Assembly: GCA_964538915.1 (NCBI GenBank)
Contig: CAZIFB010000004.1
Span: 118,278 to 182,277, forward strand
Source of the DNA: JAEUHQ01 sp964538915
GTDB taxonomy: Bacteria; Planctomycetota; UBA1135; UBA2386
Direction: 5' to 3'
Length of the DNA stretch: 64,000 nucleotides
The notes beneath the pieces are model-generated. The model was not told where the DNA came from, searched no databases, and saw only the letters and a list, made by a program, of their open reading frames with translations. The position numbers were made by a program, and so were the translations under genes. This document shows, piece after piece, positions 28,398 through 36,280 of the stretch (positions are counted from its first letter, which is position 1; every line of letters begins with the position of its first letter).

Positions 28398-29498
28398 TCA
28401 CGCGAACGTGCGCTCGAGGATGCGCACGATCGCCGCGGCGCTGTTGCCCGAGCCGAACGGGAATCGCACGACTGCCATCGCGGCGTGCGCCGCCGCGTCG
28501 TCGAGCAGCCGGTCGGCCGCCGCGACGATGCGTTCCGTCGCAGTGCCCACGAGGAGCGCAGCGCCCACGTCGACGGCCTCGCGCCGTTCCGTCGTGTCGC
28601 GCAGCACGAGGACAGGGATGCCGAGCGCCGGAGCCTCCTCCTGGATGCCGCCGCTGTCGGTGAGGATCAACGAACTCGCGCGCATCGCCGCGATCGCATC
28701 CGGATAGTCGAGCGGCGCTGCCAATCGGATCGTCGCGTGGTCGCCGAGCACGCCGCGCACGACGTCGCGCACGCTCGGATTCGGGTGCACCGCGACGAGC
28801 AGGTCGACATCGCCGCGATCCGCGATGCGTCGCAGCGCCGCGCAGATGTTCGCCAGCGGCGCGCCGAAGTTCTCGCGGCGGTGCGCGGTGACGAAGACGA
28901 GCCGTCGCCCGTTCCGCGGCGCGAACGAGCGTGCATCGACGCGTGGCGCGGCGAACCGCACGGCGTCGACGATCGTGTTGCCGACGACGTGCACTGCGTC
29001 GGCGCGCACGCCTTCGCGCAGCAGGTTGTCGTGCGCCCGTTGTGTCGGCGCGAAGTGCACGTCCGCGAGCTGCGACACGATGCGGCGATACCCCTCTTCG
29101 GGGAACGGCTGCGTGAGATCGCCCGTACGCAGCCCGGCCTCGACGTGCGCGAACGGGATCCGGCGATGGAACGCCGCGAGCGCCGCAGTGAGCACCGTCG
29201 CGGTGTCACCTTGCGCGACCACGCAGTCGGGCTTCTCCGCCGCGAGAACCGCGTCGAGCGCCGTCGTCGTGCGGGCGACCAGTTCGGCCGGCGACTGGTC
29301 CGGACGCATCGCGTCGAGGTCGTGATCGGGCGCGATGCCGAAGAACCGCAGCACCGGGTCGAGCAGTTCGCGGTGCTGTGCCGTCGCAACGACGCGTGTC
29401 TCGGCCCATGCCGCCTCGCGCATCGCGAGCACGACCGGGGCGAGCTTGATCGCCTCCGGTCGTGTGCCGATCACCACGAGAACGCGCGTCGCAGCCAT
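28398..29498 (-). CDS. wecB: UDP-N-acetylglucosamine 2-epimerase (non-hydrolysing)
   Basis: A 366-residue enzyme with the family opening VLVVIGTRPEAIKLAPV. Further motifs follow: VAQGDTATVL, HVEAGLRTGD, PFPEEGYRR, VTAHRRENFG and LTDSGGIQEEAPALGIPVLVLRDTTERREA. These contact UDP-GlcNAc. It makes UDP-N-acetylmannosamine for surface polysaccharides. It may supply the system to which the Wzz/GumC protein at the window start belongs, though that gene is 28 kb away. The start at 29498 gives the short N-terminus standard for WecB. Confidence 0.95.
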   Translation of the reverse strand: MAATRVLVVIGTRPEAIKLAPVVLAMREAAWAETRVVATAQHRELLDPVLRFFGIAPDHDLDAMRPDQSPAELVARTTTALDAVLAAEKPDCVVAQGDTATVLTAALAAFHRRIPFAHVEAGLRTGDLTQPFPEEGYRRIVSQLADVHFAPTQRAHDNLLREGVRADAVHVVGNTIVDAVRFAAPRVDARSFAPRNGRRLVFVTAHRRENFGAPLANICAALRRIADRGDVDLLVAVHPNPSVRDVVRGVLGDHATIRLAAPLDYPDAIAAMRASSLILTDSGGIQEEAPALGIPVLVLRDTTERREAVDVGAALLVGTATERIVAAADRLLDDAAAHAAMAVVRFPFGSGNSAAAIVRILERTFA

Positions 29499-29547
29499 GG
29501 ACGCCGGGACAATGCAGGGTCGCGCCGTCGCCGACAACCCCGACGGA

Positions 29548-30183
29548 TCACGCCGCGGAGCGTCGCAGTTCGATCGCTGCACCCACGGCCCAGACCGCCT
29601 CGACGAGGACGACCACGAAGAAGCCGTGCACGCCGAGACGGAGGCGGCCGGCGACGACGAACGCCGTCAGCACGACGGGGACGGTCACACCGAACGTTCG
29701 CAGCCAGCGCGAGAGTCCCCTCTGCCAGCCCGCGATCGACCACGCCACGATCGCGGCCGAGCTCGCGACGACGAACACTGCGGCGAAGGACTGGTTCTGC
29801 AGATGGTTCCAGCGCCACGACGCGTCGGGCGGGCCTTCCGGCGGAAGCAGCCCCGGCGCGACGAATCCGCTCGCGACGGCCGCGATCAGCACCGCGACGA
29901 CGCCGGCGCACCACAGCACCATCGCGAGATCCGCCGCCCCGACCACCGATCGGCGCAGCCGTCGCGTGAGCGCCAGCATGCCGGTGGTCTGCAGCAACAT
30001 CGCTCCGATCGCGACCGCGTGGACCCACTGATCGCGGTGGATCGCGCCCGCACGATCGGTGCCGTTCACGAGATCGTGACCGGTCGGGTGGAACACCATC
30101 ACCACGATGCTGGCGACGACGCCGACGAGGAGGCAGGACGCGGCGAACGGTTCGCGGCCGCGATTCGGTTCGATGCTGGTCAT
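29548..30183 (-). CDS. polytopic membrane protein, unknown
   Basis: A 211-residue protein with about six hydrophobic segments: CLLVGVVASIVVMVF, VHAVAIGAMLLQTTGML, DLAMVLWCAGVVAVLIAAVASGF, FAAVFVVASSAAIVAWSIAG, VTVPVVLTAFVV and FFVVVLVEAVWAVGAA. Histidines sit in the first loop (HPTGHDLVNG and IHRDQWVHA). I recognise no family with confidence. The start at 30183 is 37 bp from the divergent TetR gene, whose target it may be. Confidence 0.7.
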   Translation of the reverse strand: MTSIEPNRGREPFAASCLLVGVVASIVVMVFHPTGHDLVNGTDRAGAIHRDQWVHAVAIGAMLLQTTGMLALTRRLRRSVVGAADLAMVLWCAGVVAVLIAAVASGFVAPGLLPPEGPPDASWRWNHLQNQSFAAVFVVASSAAIVAWSIAGWQRGLSRWLRTFGVTVPVVLTAFVVAGRLRLGVHGFFVVVLVEAVWAVGAAIELRRSAA

Positions 30184-30220
30184 GGGCACGAGGATCGCGC
30201 AAGGCCATGATGCGACCAGC

Positions 30221-30790
30221 ATGAAGCCGACCTCTCCCCGCACCACGCCGAACAGGAGCCGCCGATTCGTTCAGCGTCATGCGAACCGTGTGGCGAAGAC
30301 CCAGTCCGCACTGCGCCGTGCGATGGCCGAGATGCTGCACGAACGGCCGTTCGACGAGATCACGGTCCGCGACCTGCTGGCTCGCGCGCGCATCGGGCGC
30401 GCGACCTTCTACGAACACTTCCAGGACAAGGACGACCTGCTGCTCGCGTCGTTCTGCGGAATGCTCGACGCGATGACGGCTCGCCTGGCTGCCGATCCGC
30501 CGGACGCACGCCGCGTGCTCCCGGTCCGTGAGTTCTTCGAACACGTCGGCGGGACGGGAGGCATGCTGCGCATGCTGGAGGACGCAGGGAAACTGCCCAC
30601 GATGTGGCGACTGGCCGGGGCGCACTTCGCACGGACCGTGGCCCCCGTCGCCAAATCGCCCGTCGTCGCGCGTTTCCTCGCGGGCGCCATGCTCGAGATG
30701 CTGAAGTGGTGGCTCGAGGCAGAGCCGCGGCCGACGGCAGAGGCGATGGACACCGAGTTCCACGCACTGGCGCACCGCGCGCTGGCGTGA
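30221..30790 (+). CDS. TetR/AcrR-family regulator
   Basis: A 189-residue protein. The N-terminal helix-turn-helix contains FDEITVRDLLARARIGRATFYEHFQDKDDLLLAS, the standard TetR DNA-binding pattern. The C-terminal ligand domain is helical. A basic stretch (RSRRFVQRHANRVAKTQ) precedes the DNA-binding domain. The 37-bp gap to the divergent membrane protein must hold any shared operator and promoters. That arrangement suggests it represses the membrane protein and itself. The ligand is unknown. Confidence 0.88.
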   Translation: MKPTSPRTTPNRSRRFVQRHANRVAKTQSALRRAMAEMLHERPFDEITVRDLLARARIGRATFYEHFQDKDDLLLASFCGMLDAMTARLAADPPDARRVLPVREFFEHVGGTGGMLRMLEDAGKLPTMWRLAGAHFARTVAPVAKSPVVARFLAGAMLEMLKWWLEAEPRPTAEAMDTEFHALAHRALA

Positions 30791-30929
30791 CGCGGCCTGC
30801 GCGTTCGCCGTCGCGCCGACGTCGCGGACGCCCGGTCACGGGGGCTGGTGACATCCCCTACGACTTCTTCGAGTGCGGTTCGGAGGGTCGTCGCGTCGAA
30901 CGAAGGCGGAGACGAGAAGGAGACCGCAC

Positions 30930-31337
30930 ATGACTTTCATGGAGTGGGAGCAGCGTTTCGAACTCGGAGTCACCGCGATGGATGCCGAACACAAGGGCCT
31001 CATCGCCGCGATGAACCACGTGCACGACCTCGACGCCGCGAACGCAGGCATGGCGACGATCGACGCGGCGATAGTGAAACTCGCCGACCTCACGACGAAG
31101 CACTTCGCCGACGAGGAGCGGCACATGGAGTCGATCGGCTTTCCCGATCGGCGCACGCACGCACGCATCCACGACAACCTGCTCGAACGCTTCGCGACGC
31201 TGCACACCTCGTTCCGCAACGGCAGCGGAAAGGTCGACCGCGCGTTCTTCGACTTCCTCTCGTTCTGGCTGCGCAGCCACATCCTCGGCGTCGACCGCAA
31301 CTACGCGAAGCACGGCAATCCGGCCGGCGTCCGGTGA
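30930..31337 (+). CDS. bacteriohemerythrin
   Basis: A 135-residue four-helix protein with a non-haem di-iron O2 site. The ligand pattern is readable: MDAEHKGL (His21), HFADEERHM (His58, Glu62, His65), HARIHDNLL (His77 and His81), and SHILGVDRNY (a late His and Asp). Such proteins bind oxygen and serve in O2 storage, sensing or delivery. It stands alone with no chemotaxis domain attached. A GAGAAGGAG ribosome-binding site supports the ATG at 30930 over the upstream in-frame ATG at 30873. Confidence 0.93.
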   Translation: MTFMEWEQRFELGVTAMDAEHKGLIAAMNHVHDLDAANAGMATIDAAIVKLADLTTKHFADEERHMESIGFPDRRTHARIHDNLLERFATLHTSFRNGSGKVDRAFFDFLSFWLRSHILGVDRNYAKHGNPAGVR

Positions 31338-31347
31338 CGGACGCCGG
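31324..31347. terminator. bidirectional terminator hairpin containing the hemerythrin stop codon
   Basis: CCGGCGTCCG and its exact complement (10 bp) flank a 4-nt loop, GTGA, whose last three bases are the stop codon of the hemerythrin gene. It lies between two convergent genes, 9 bp before the end of the esterase gene. The stem is symmetric and could serve both. Confidence 0.6.
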
Positions 31348-31356
31348 GGTGCGCAC

Positions 31357-33642
31357 TCAGAAGGCGGGCGCCCCGACCACCGCACGGAAGGCGACGTCGC
31401 TGAGCACCAGGAAGGGCGCGGCCGGAGTCTCGGCGACACACTGCCACCAGCACTCGAGGCCGGTGAGCGACGGCAGCAGCGGGAACACCATCGGCAGCGC
31501 GGCGGTGCCGTTCGCATCGAACGCGGCGATCACGAACGGCGCGCCGAGCAGGAGATCGAACTGCACGGTGCCGAGAGGCGGCAGCGGCGCATACGCGGGG
31601 CGCAGCCCGAACCACAGCGCGACGTAACCGAGCGGCTGACCGCCGGTCAGTGTCGCCACCGCGGTGCGGCCGACCTGCAGCGGACTCATCGCGAACGCGA
31701 CCGGACTGGCCGACGGCGGCGGAGCCTCGTCGTCGTCGAGCCACAGGTGCTGCATCGCCCCCGCACCGAGGACGTAGGCCGCGTTCGGGACGATGGAGAG
31801 CACGATGTTCTCGGGGCCTTCCTGCGCCGCGTCGTCGACGATCGTCACGGGCACCCGCACCCAGGCCGCGCCGGCGGGGATCACGGCCGAACCCGCGATC
31901 GCCGCGCAGTCGACGCCGTTCGTCGCGCTGCCGCCGACCGTGAACGTCACGGTCAGCGGGTTCAGTGAGCCGCCGGTGCGCGTGATGGTGAACGCTCCGT
32001 CGAGGTCCGGCTCGCCGACGCTGCGGTCCGTCGCGATCACGCCGACCACCGGTAGTGGCAGCGCACGATCGTCGTCCGCGATCACGACGTGTGCCGACCG
32101 CGCCGTACCGCGCGAGTACGTCGTGCCGGGCGCGAGGGTGAAGACGACGGTCTCGCCGGGCTCGCGCTGCGAGTCCTGCATCGGCGTGACCACGACCAGC
32201 GTGGTCGCACTGCCGGCGGGGATCGTCGCGGTGCCCGTCGGCGCCACGAAGTCGACGCCGGACGCGGCCGTGCCCGCGAGTTCGTAGCCGACGGTCAGCG
32301 GCGCCGCGGTGGAACCCGTGCGCACGAAGCGCACCGCACCGGGATTGCCGGCCGCCTCGGTCGCCGCCGCGTCGACGGGCACGAGCGTGACGACCGGCAG
32401 CCCGACCGCCGCGTCGTCGTCGACGATCGTCGCGATCGCGCGGTTCGCTCCGTGATCGATCCGGTACGTGTCGGCAGGCACGAGACGCAGGTCCACGGTC
32501 TCGTCGCCTTCGACGAGTGCATCCTGCCCGGGGACGATCGTCACCGTCGTGCTCGCCTGGCCGGCGGGGATCGTCGCCAGCAGCGCGGTCACGGCGTAGT
32601 CGTCGCCGATGCGCGCGTCGCCGGCGAACGACAGCCGCACGAGCAGCGGCGAGGTCGTGAGGCCCGTGCGCGAGATCGTGAACGTCGCGGCGTCGCCGCT
32701 CTCGTCCCCCAGTGCGTCGGTCGCCGCGACGCCGACGACGACGTCCGGCAGGTCGCGCAGCACGCGGTCGAAGAACGCGTCGCTGACCGCCGTCGCGTCG
32801 GCCGCGCTGAAGCCGGGCCCGCCGTGCCCGTTGTCCTGCACCGGGAAGAACGTCGCGTCGTGCCCGATCGCAGCCGCGGACTTCACGAGCAGTTCGCTCT
32901 CGTGGAACGGCACCGTCGTGTCGTCGGTGCCGTGCATCACGAGCAGCGGCGGATCGTCGGGCGTGAGGAAGGAGATCGGATCGACCGTCGCCCACTTCTC
33001 CGGGTTCGACTGCATCGCGCCGCCGATCAGCTGCGACTCGGGCGAGGCCGCCGCGTCGTGGTCGAACGTCGGGAAGTCGTTCGCGAGGAGCATGTTCGTC
33101 GGCCCGAACAGGTCGAAGGCGCACTGCACACGGCTCGACACGCCGACGTGCGGGCCGACCGTACCTTCGAGGTCGACGGCGAACGCGCCGGCGGTCACCG
33201 GGCCGACGTCTCCCATGGTCGCGAGCGCGGCGACGAGATGGCCGCCCGCCGACGAACCCATGACGCCGATGCGGTTCGGGTCGAGCCCCCAGGTCGCGGC
33301 GTTCGCGCGGAGGTAGCGGATCGCCGCCTTGCAGTCCTGGATCTGCGCGGGCCAGATCGCCTGTCCGCTCAGCCGGTAGTCGATGCTCGCCACCGCGTAT
33401 CCGCGCGCCACGAGTCGTGTCACCTGGCTCGGGATCGGCAGCCGGCTCCCGCCTTGCCACCCGCCGCCGTGCACCCAGACCACCACCGGCCACGGGCCGG
33501 TTCCCGTCGGCACCACCAGGTCGAGCAGCAGGTTCAGCGGCGAACCGCCGACGGTCACGGTCGCATACGTCAGCGAAGGGAACGTCGTCGACTGCGCGCA
33601 GACCGGCAGAACGAACACCGACGCAGCGAGGATTCGGAGCAT
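31357..33642 (-). CDS. secreted esterase (BD-FAE-like alpha/beta hydrolase) fused to Calx-beta repeats
   Basis: A 761-residue exported protein, signal peptide about 1-17. Residues about 20-300 form an alpha/beta hydrolase of the BD-FAE/carboxylesterase type: oxyanion HGGGW (58-62), nucleophile elbow GSSAG with Ser131, catalytic Asp in HGTDDTTVP (240-241) and His in NGHGG (273). Residues about 300-640 hold three Calx-beta repeats, with EGDETVDL, EPGETVVF and EGPENIVL as the acidic Ca2+-binding turns. The last ~110 residues form a beta domain shared in layout with other secreted proteins here. The N-terminal catalytic part suggests deacetylation or feruloyl removal from polysaccharide; the repeats would bind surface or matrix. 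Confidence 0.87.
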   Translation of the reverse strand: MLRILAASVFVLPVCAQSTTFPSLTYATVTVGGSPLNLLLDLVVPTGTGPWPVVVWVHGGGWQGGSRLPIPSQVTRLVARGYAVASIDYRLSGQAIWPAQIQDCKAAIRYLRANAATWGLDPNRIGVMGSSAGGHLVAALATMGDVGPVTAGAFAVDLEGTVGPHVGVSSRVQCAFDLFGPTNMLLANDFPTFDHDAAASPESQLIGGAMQSNPEKWATVDPISFLTPDDPPLLVMHGTDDTTVPFHESELLVKSAAAIGHDATFFPVQDNGHGGPGFSAADATAVSDAFFDRVLRDLPDVVVGVAATDALGDESGDAATFTISRTGLTTSPLLVRLSFAGDARIGDDYAVTALLATIPAGQASTTVTIVPGQDALVEGDETVDLRLVPADTYRIDHGANRAIATIVDDDAAVGLPVVTLVPVDAAATEAAGNPGAVRFVRTGSTAAPLTVGYELAGTAASGVDFVAPTGTATIPAGSATTLVVVTPMQDSQREPGETVVFTLAPGTTYSRGTARSAHVVIADDDRALPLPVVGVIATDRSVGEPDLDGAFTITRTGGSLNPLTVTFTVGGSATNGVDCAAIAGSAVIPAGAAWVRVPVTIVDDAAQEGPENIVLSIVPNAAYVLGAGAMQHLWLDDDEAPPPSASPVAFAMSPLQVGRTAVATLTGGQPLGYVALWFGLRPAYAPLPPLGTVQFDLLLGAPFVIAAFDANGTAALPMVFPLLPSLTGLECWWQCVAETPAAPFLVLSDVAFRAVVGAPAF

Positions 33643-33763
33643 GGGAGCGGGTTCCGGGGAGAGGGCGCCGGCTACGAGCAGCCACGATACCGGCCCACCG
33701 TGACCTCGCCCCGATCCGCGCCTTTCACTACGCTCCGCGCTCCCTTCGCCGCCGGAGACCACC

Positions 33764-35107
33764 GTGCCCGCCACCGCTTCGCAGTACTGGAATCCCAAGA
33801 CCGAGACGTTGCCGAAGGAACAGCTCCGCGCGCTGCAGCTCGCGAAGCTGCAGCGGCTCGTGCAGCGCGCCTGGCACGAATCGCCGTTCCATCGCCGCTT
33901 GTACGAGAAGGCCGGCGCGTCTCCCGACAAGATCAAGACGCTCGACGACATCCAGCGCCTGCCGTTCATGACGCGCGAGGACTGGATGGCCAATCAGGCG
34001 GAGAAGCCGCTGTTCGGCGACCTGATCACGCGCCCCGAGTCCGACGCGATCCGTTACCACCTCACGTCGGGCACGTCGGGCCGCCAACCGCTGCGCGTGC
34101 TCGACTCGCGCAAGGACTGGTCGTGGATCGCGGACATGTGGTGCTACGGCTTCTGGGGCTTCGGCATCCGCCCGACGGACAAGGTCTTCTTCGCGTTCTC
34201 GTACGGCTCGTTCATCGGGTTCTGGGGCGCGCACTACTGCTGCGAGAAGCTCGGCTGCCTCACGCTCGCGTCGGGCAACATGACCACCGAGCAGCGTGTG
34301 AAGCAGATCGTCGAGATGGGCGTCACCGTCGTCTGCGCGACGCCGACGTACGCGCTGCGCATGGGTCAGACCGCGGAGAAGATGGGCATCGACCTGCGCA
34401 AGGACGGCAAGGTGCGCCGCGTCGTCGTCAGTGGCGAACCGGCCGGCTCGATCCCCGCGGTGAAGAAGATGATCGAGGACATGTGGGGCGGCAAGTGCGG
34501 CGACACCGCCGGCATGACGGAGATCGGGACGATCATGATCTTCGAGTGCGACCACCAGCCCGGCGGGCCGCACATCCTCGAGGATTGGTTCATCGAGGAG
34601 GTGCTCGATCCCGACACCGGCAAGCCCGTTCCGTACGGCGAACGCGGCGAACGCGTCGTGACGTCGTTCGGGCGCGGCTTCATCCCTCTGATCCGCTACC
34701 GCACGAAGGACCTCGTCTGCAAGGTGCCGCACACGCGCTGCACCTGCGGGCGCACCGGCGACCTCTACGAAGGCGGCATCCTCGGCCGCGTCGACGACAT
34801 GAAGCTGATCCGCGGCACGAACGTCTATCCGCGCGCCGTCGAGGCGGTCGTGCGCGAGCACGCCGAGGTCGAGGAGTTCCAGATCGTGATCGAGCGCAAG
34901 GGCAACGTGCAGGACGAGATCACGGTGAAGGTCGAACTGAAGCCCGACCAGGGCGACTGCTGGCCGCGCCTCCAGGCGAAGCTCGGCAAGGACCTCGCCG
35001 ACGCCCACGAAGGCCTGCGCTTCAACCTCGAGCTGTGCAAGCAGGGCGAGCTGCCGCGCTTCGAGCTGAAGGCGAAGCGTCTCCAGGACCTGCGACCCCA
35101 ATACTGA
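33764..35107 (+). CDS. phenylacetate-CoA ligase-like adenylate-forming enzyme
   Basis: A 447-residue protein of PaaK length starting with GTG. The AMP-binding P-loop appears as YHLTSGTSGRQP, then AGMTEIG and RYRTKDLV, with the C-terminal TRCTCGRTG and RVDDMKLIRGTNVYPRAVE. These are hallmarks of the PaaK branch of ANL enzymes, which make acyl-CoA via an acyl-adenylate. The CxC near TRCTCGRTG is commonly seen in PaaK-like proteins. The acid substrate is unknown; paa genes are not adjacent, but the acyl-CoA operon at 22715-25477 might share the substrate. A 68-residue gene starts 10 nt downstream. Confidence 0.88.
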   Translation: MPATASQYWNPKTETLPKEQLRALQLAKLQRLVQRAWHESPFHRRLYEKAGASPDKIKTLDDIQRLPFMTREDWMANQAEKPLFGDLITRPESDAIRYHLTSGTSGRQPLRVLDSRKDWSWIADMWCYGFWGFGIRPTDKVFFAFSYGSFIGFWGAHYCCEKLGCLTLASGNMTTEQRVKQIVEMGVTVVCATPTYALRMGQTAEKMGIDLRKDGKVRRVVVSGEPAGSIPAVKKMIEDMWGGKCGDTAGMTEIGTIMIFECDHQPGGPHILEDWFIEEVLDPDTGKPVPYGERGERVVTSFGRGFIPLIRYRTKDLVCKVPHTRCTCGRTGDLYEGGILGRVDDMKLIRGTNVYPRAVEAVVREHAEVEEFQIVIERKGNVQDEITVKVELKPDQGDCWPRLQAKLGKDLADAHEGLRFNLELCKQGELPRFELKAKRLQDLRPQY

Positions 35108-35117
35108 GGACACCCCG

Positions 35118-35324
35118 ATGGCGAACGAACCGAAGGATCTGCTCGGCAACCCGCTGTCGAAGGACGACCGCGAACTGCTCGACCTCTACGCGCGGCTGAA
35201 GGCGCTCGCGGTGCGGACCGACCTGCCGCCCGTCGTCACCGCGAACGTGAAGCAGGCGATGGTGCTCGTGTGGAACGCGTGCAGCGACCTCGCCCTTCTC
35301 TGCGAAGAGCCGGGCTGCGACTGA
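35118..35324 (+). CDS. small cytoplasmic protein downstream of the CoA ligase
   Basis: A 68-residue acidic protein beginning MANEPKDLLGNPL. It contains DRELLDLYARLKALA and VKQAMVLVWNACSDLALLCEEPGCD. It is helical, with three Cys near the C-terminus (NACSD, LLCEEPGCD). I recognise no family. The 10-nt spacing suggests cotranscription with the ligase. A perfect hairpin lies between it and the next gene. Confidence 0.6.
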   Translation: MANEPKDLLGNPLSKDDRELLDLYARLKALAVRTDLPPVVTANVKQAMVLVWNACSDLALLCEEPGCD

Positions 35325-35345
35325 GGCCGCCGCCGCTCGCAGCCT

Positions 35346-35364
35346 TGCTACGCGCTGCGTAGCA
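35346..35364 (+). terminator. perfect 8-bp hairpin before the DUF2785 gene
   Basis: TGCTACGC pairs exactly with GCGTAGCA across a 3-nt loop, 22 nt after the stop of the small gene and 7 nt before the next start codon. It may end the ligase transcript or fold in the leader of the DUF2785 gene. No T-run follows. Confidence 0.35.
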
Positions 35365-35370
35365 GGCGCA

Positions 35371-36255
35371 ATGACCGCCATCCGCTCGCTGCTCCTGTTC
35401 TTCCTGACGACACTCGGCGCGACCGCGCAGGAACACGACAAGGCGTTCTGGCGCGCGCTGCTGGGCGCCGACGCGCGCCGGCCGACTGCCGACGAGGTGG
35501 TGCAGCTCCTGCCCGAGCTGTCGGGGATGCTGGGCTCGCGCGACTCCGAACTGCGCGACGACATCGCCTACACGCTGCTCGCACAGTGGCTGCAGAAGGA
35601 CGCCGATCCGGCGGTGCCGGTCGCGCAGCGGCGGCAACTGCTCGCGCAGTGGACGACCGCGATGGCGGAAGCGCCGCGCGGCGGCCCCGACGCGGTGGTG
35701 CGACGTTCGTTCTCGGTGCTGTGTCTCGGCCTGCTCGTGGCCCTCGACAACCAGGACCCCTGGCTCGAACAGTCCGAGTTCGACCGCATCCTCTCGAACG
35801 CGATCACGTACGTGACCGTCGAAACCGACCCGCGCGGTCTCGACGCCGAGGTCGGCTGGGTGCACGCGCTCGCCCACACCGCCGACCTGCTGAAGTTCTG
35901 CGCGCGCAGCCGTCACCTGTCGGCCGCCGACCAGGGCGCGATCCTGACGGCGATCGGCGGACGGCTCGCGAAGACGACGACGCCGTGGGTCTTCGGCGAA
36001 GACGAACGGCTGGCGCGGGCGGTGCTGTCCCTCGTCGCGCGCGACGATTTCGACGACCGCGCGTTCGCTGCGTGGCTGCGCGCCTCCTGCACGCCGGATC
36101 GGAACGGATGGGCGACGGTCGACGGCGCGATGCGCGAAAACAACCGACGGCACCTCGTCACGACGCTGCACGCCCTGCTGACCGTCGACCCGCGCGACAC
36201 GGCGAGCATCGAGAAGGGACGTGATCTCGTCACCGCCCGCCTGAAGGGTGCCTAG
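35371..36255 (+). CDS. exported DUF2785 family protein
   Basis: A 294-residue protein with a short signal peptide ending ATAQ (about residue 20). The DUF2785 pattern is clear: LGSRDSELRDDIAYTLLAQWL, VVRRSFSVLCLGLLV, TYVTVETDPRGLDAEVGWVHALAHTADLL. Its members are helical and of unknown biochemical role. Members known from Firmicutes are mainly cytoplasmic, so the signal peptide here is notable. The stop lies 26 nt from the convergent hybrid kinase gene. Confidence 0.82.
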   Translation: MTAIRSLLLFFLTTLGATAQEHDKAFWRALLGADARRPTADEVVQLLPELSGMLGSRDSELRDDIAYTLLAQWLQKDADPAVPVAQRRQLLAQWTTAMAEAPRGGPDAVVRRSFSVLCLGLLVALDNQDPWLEQSEFDRILSNAITYVTVETDPRGLDAEVGWVHALAHTADLLKFCARSRHLSAADQGAILTAIGGRLAKTTTPWVFGEDERLARAVLSLVARDDFDDRAFAAWLRASCTPDRNGWATVDGAMRENNRRHLVTTLHALLTVDPRDTASIEKGRDLVTARLKGA

Positions 36256-36280
36256 CGCTGCTTTGTCAGCCGCCCGGGTC

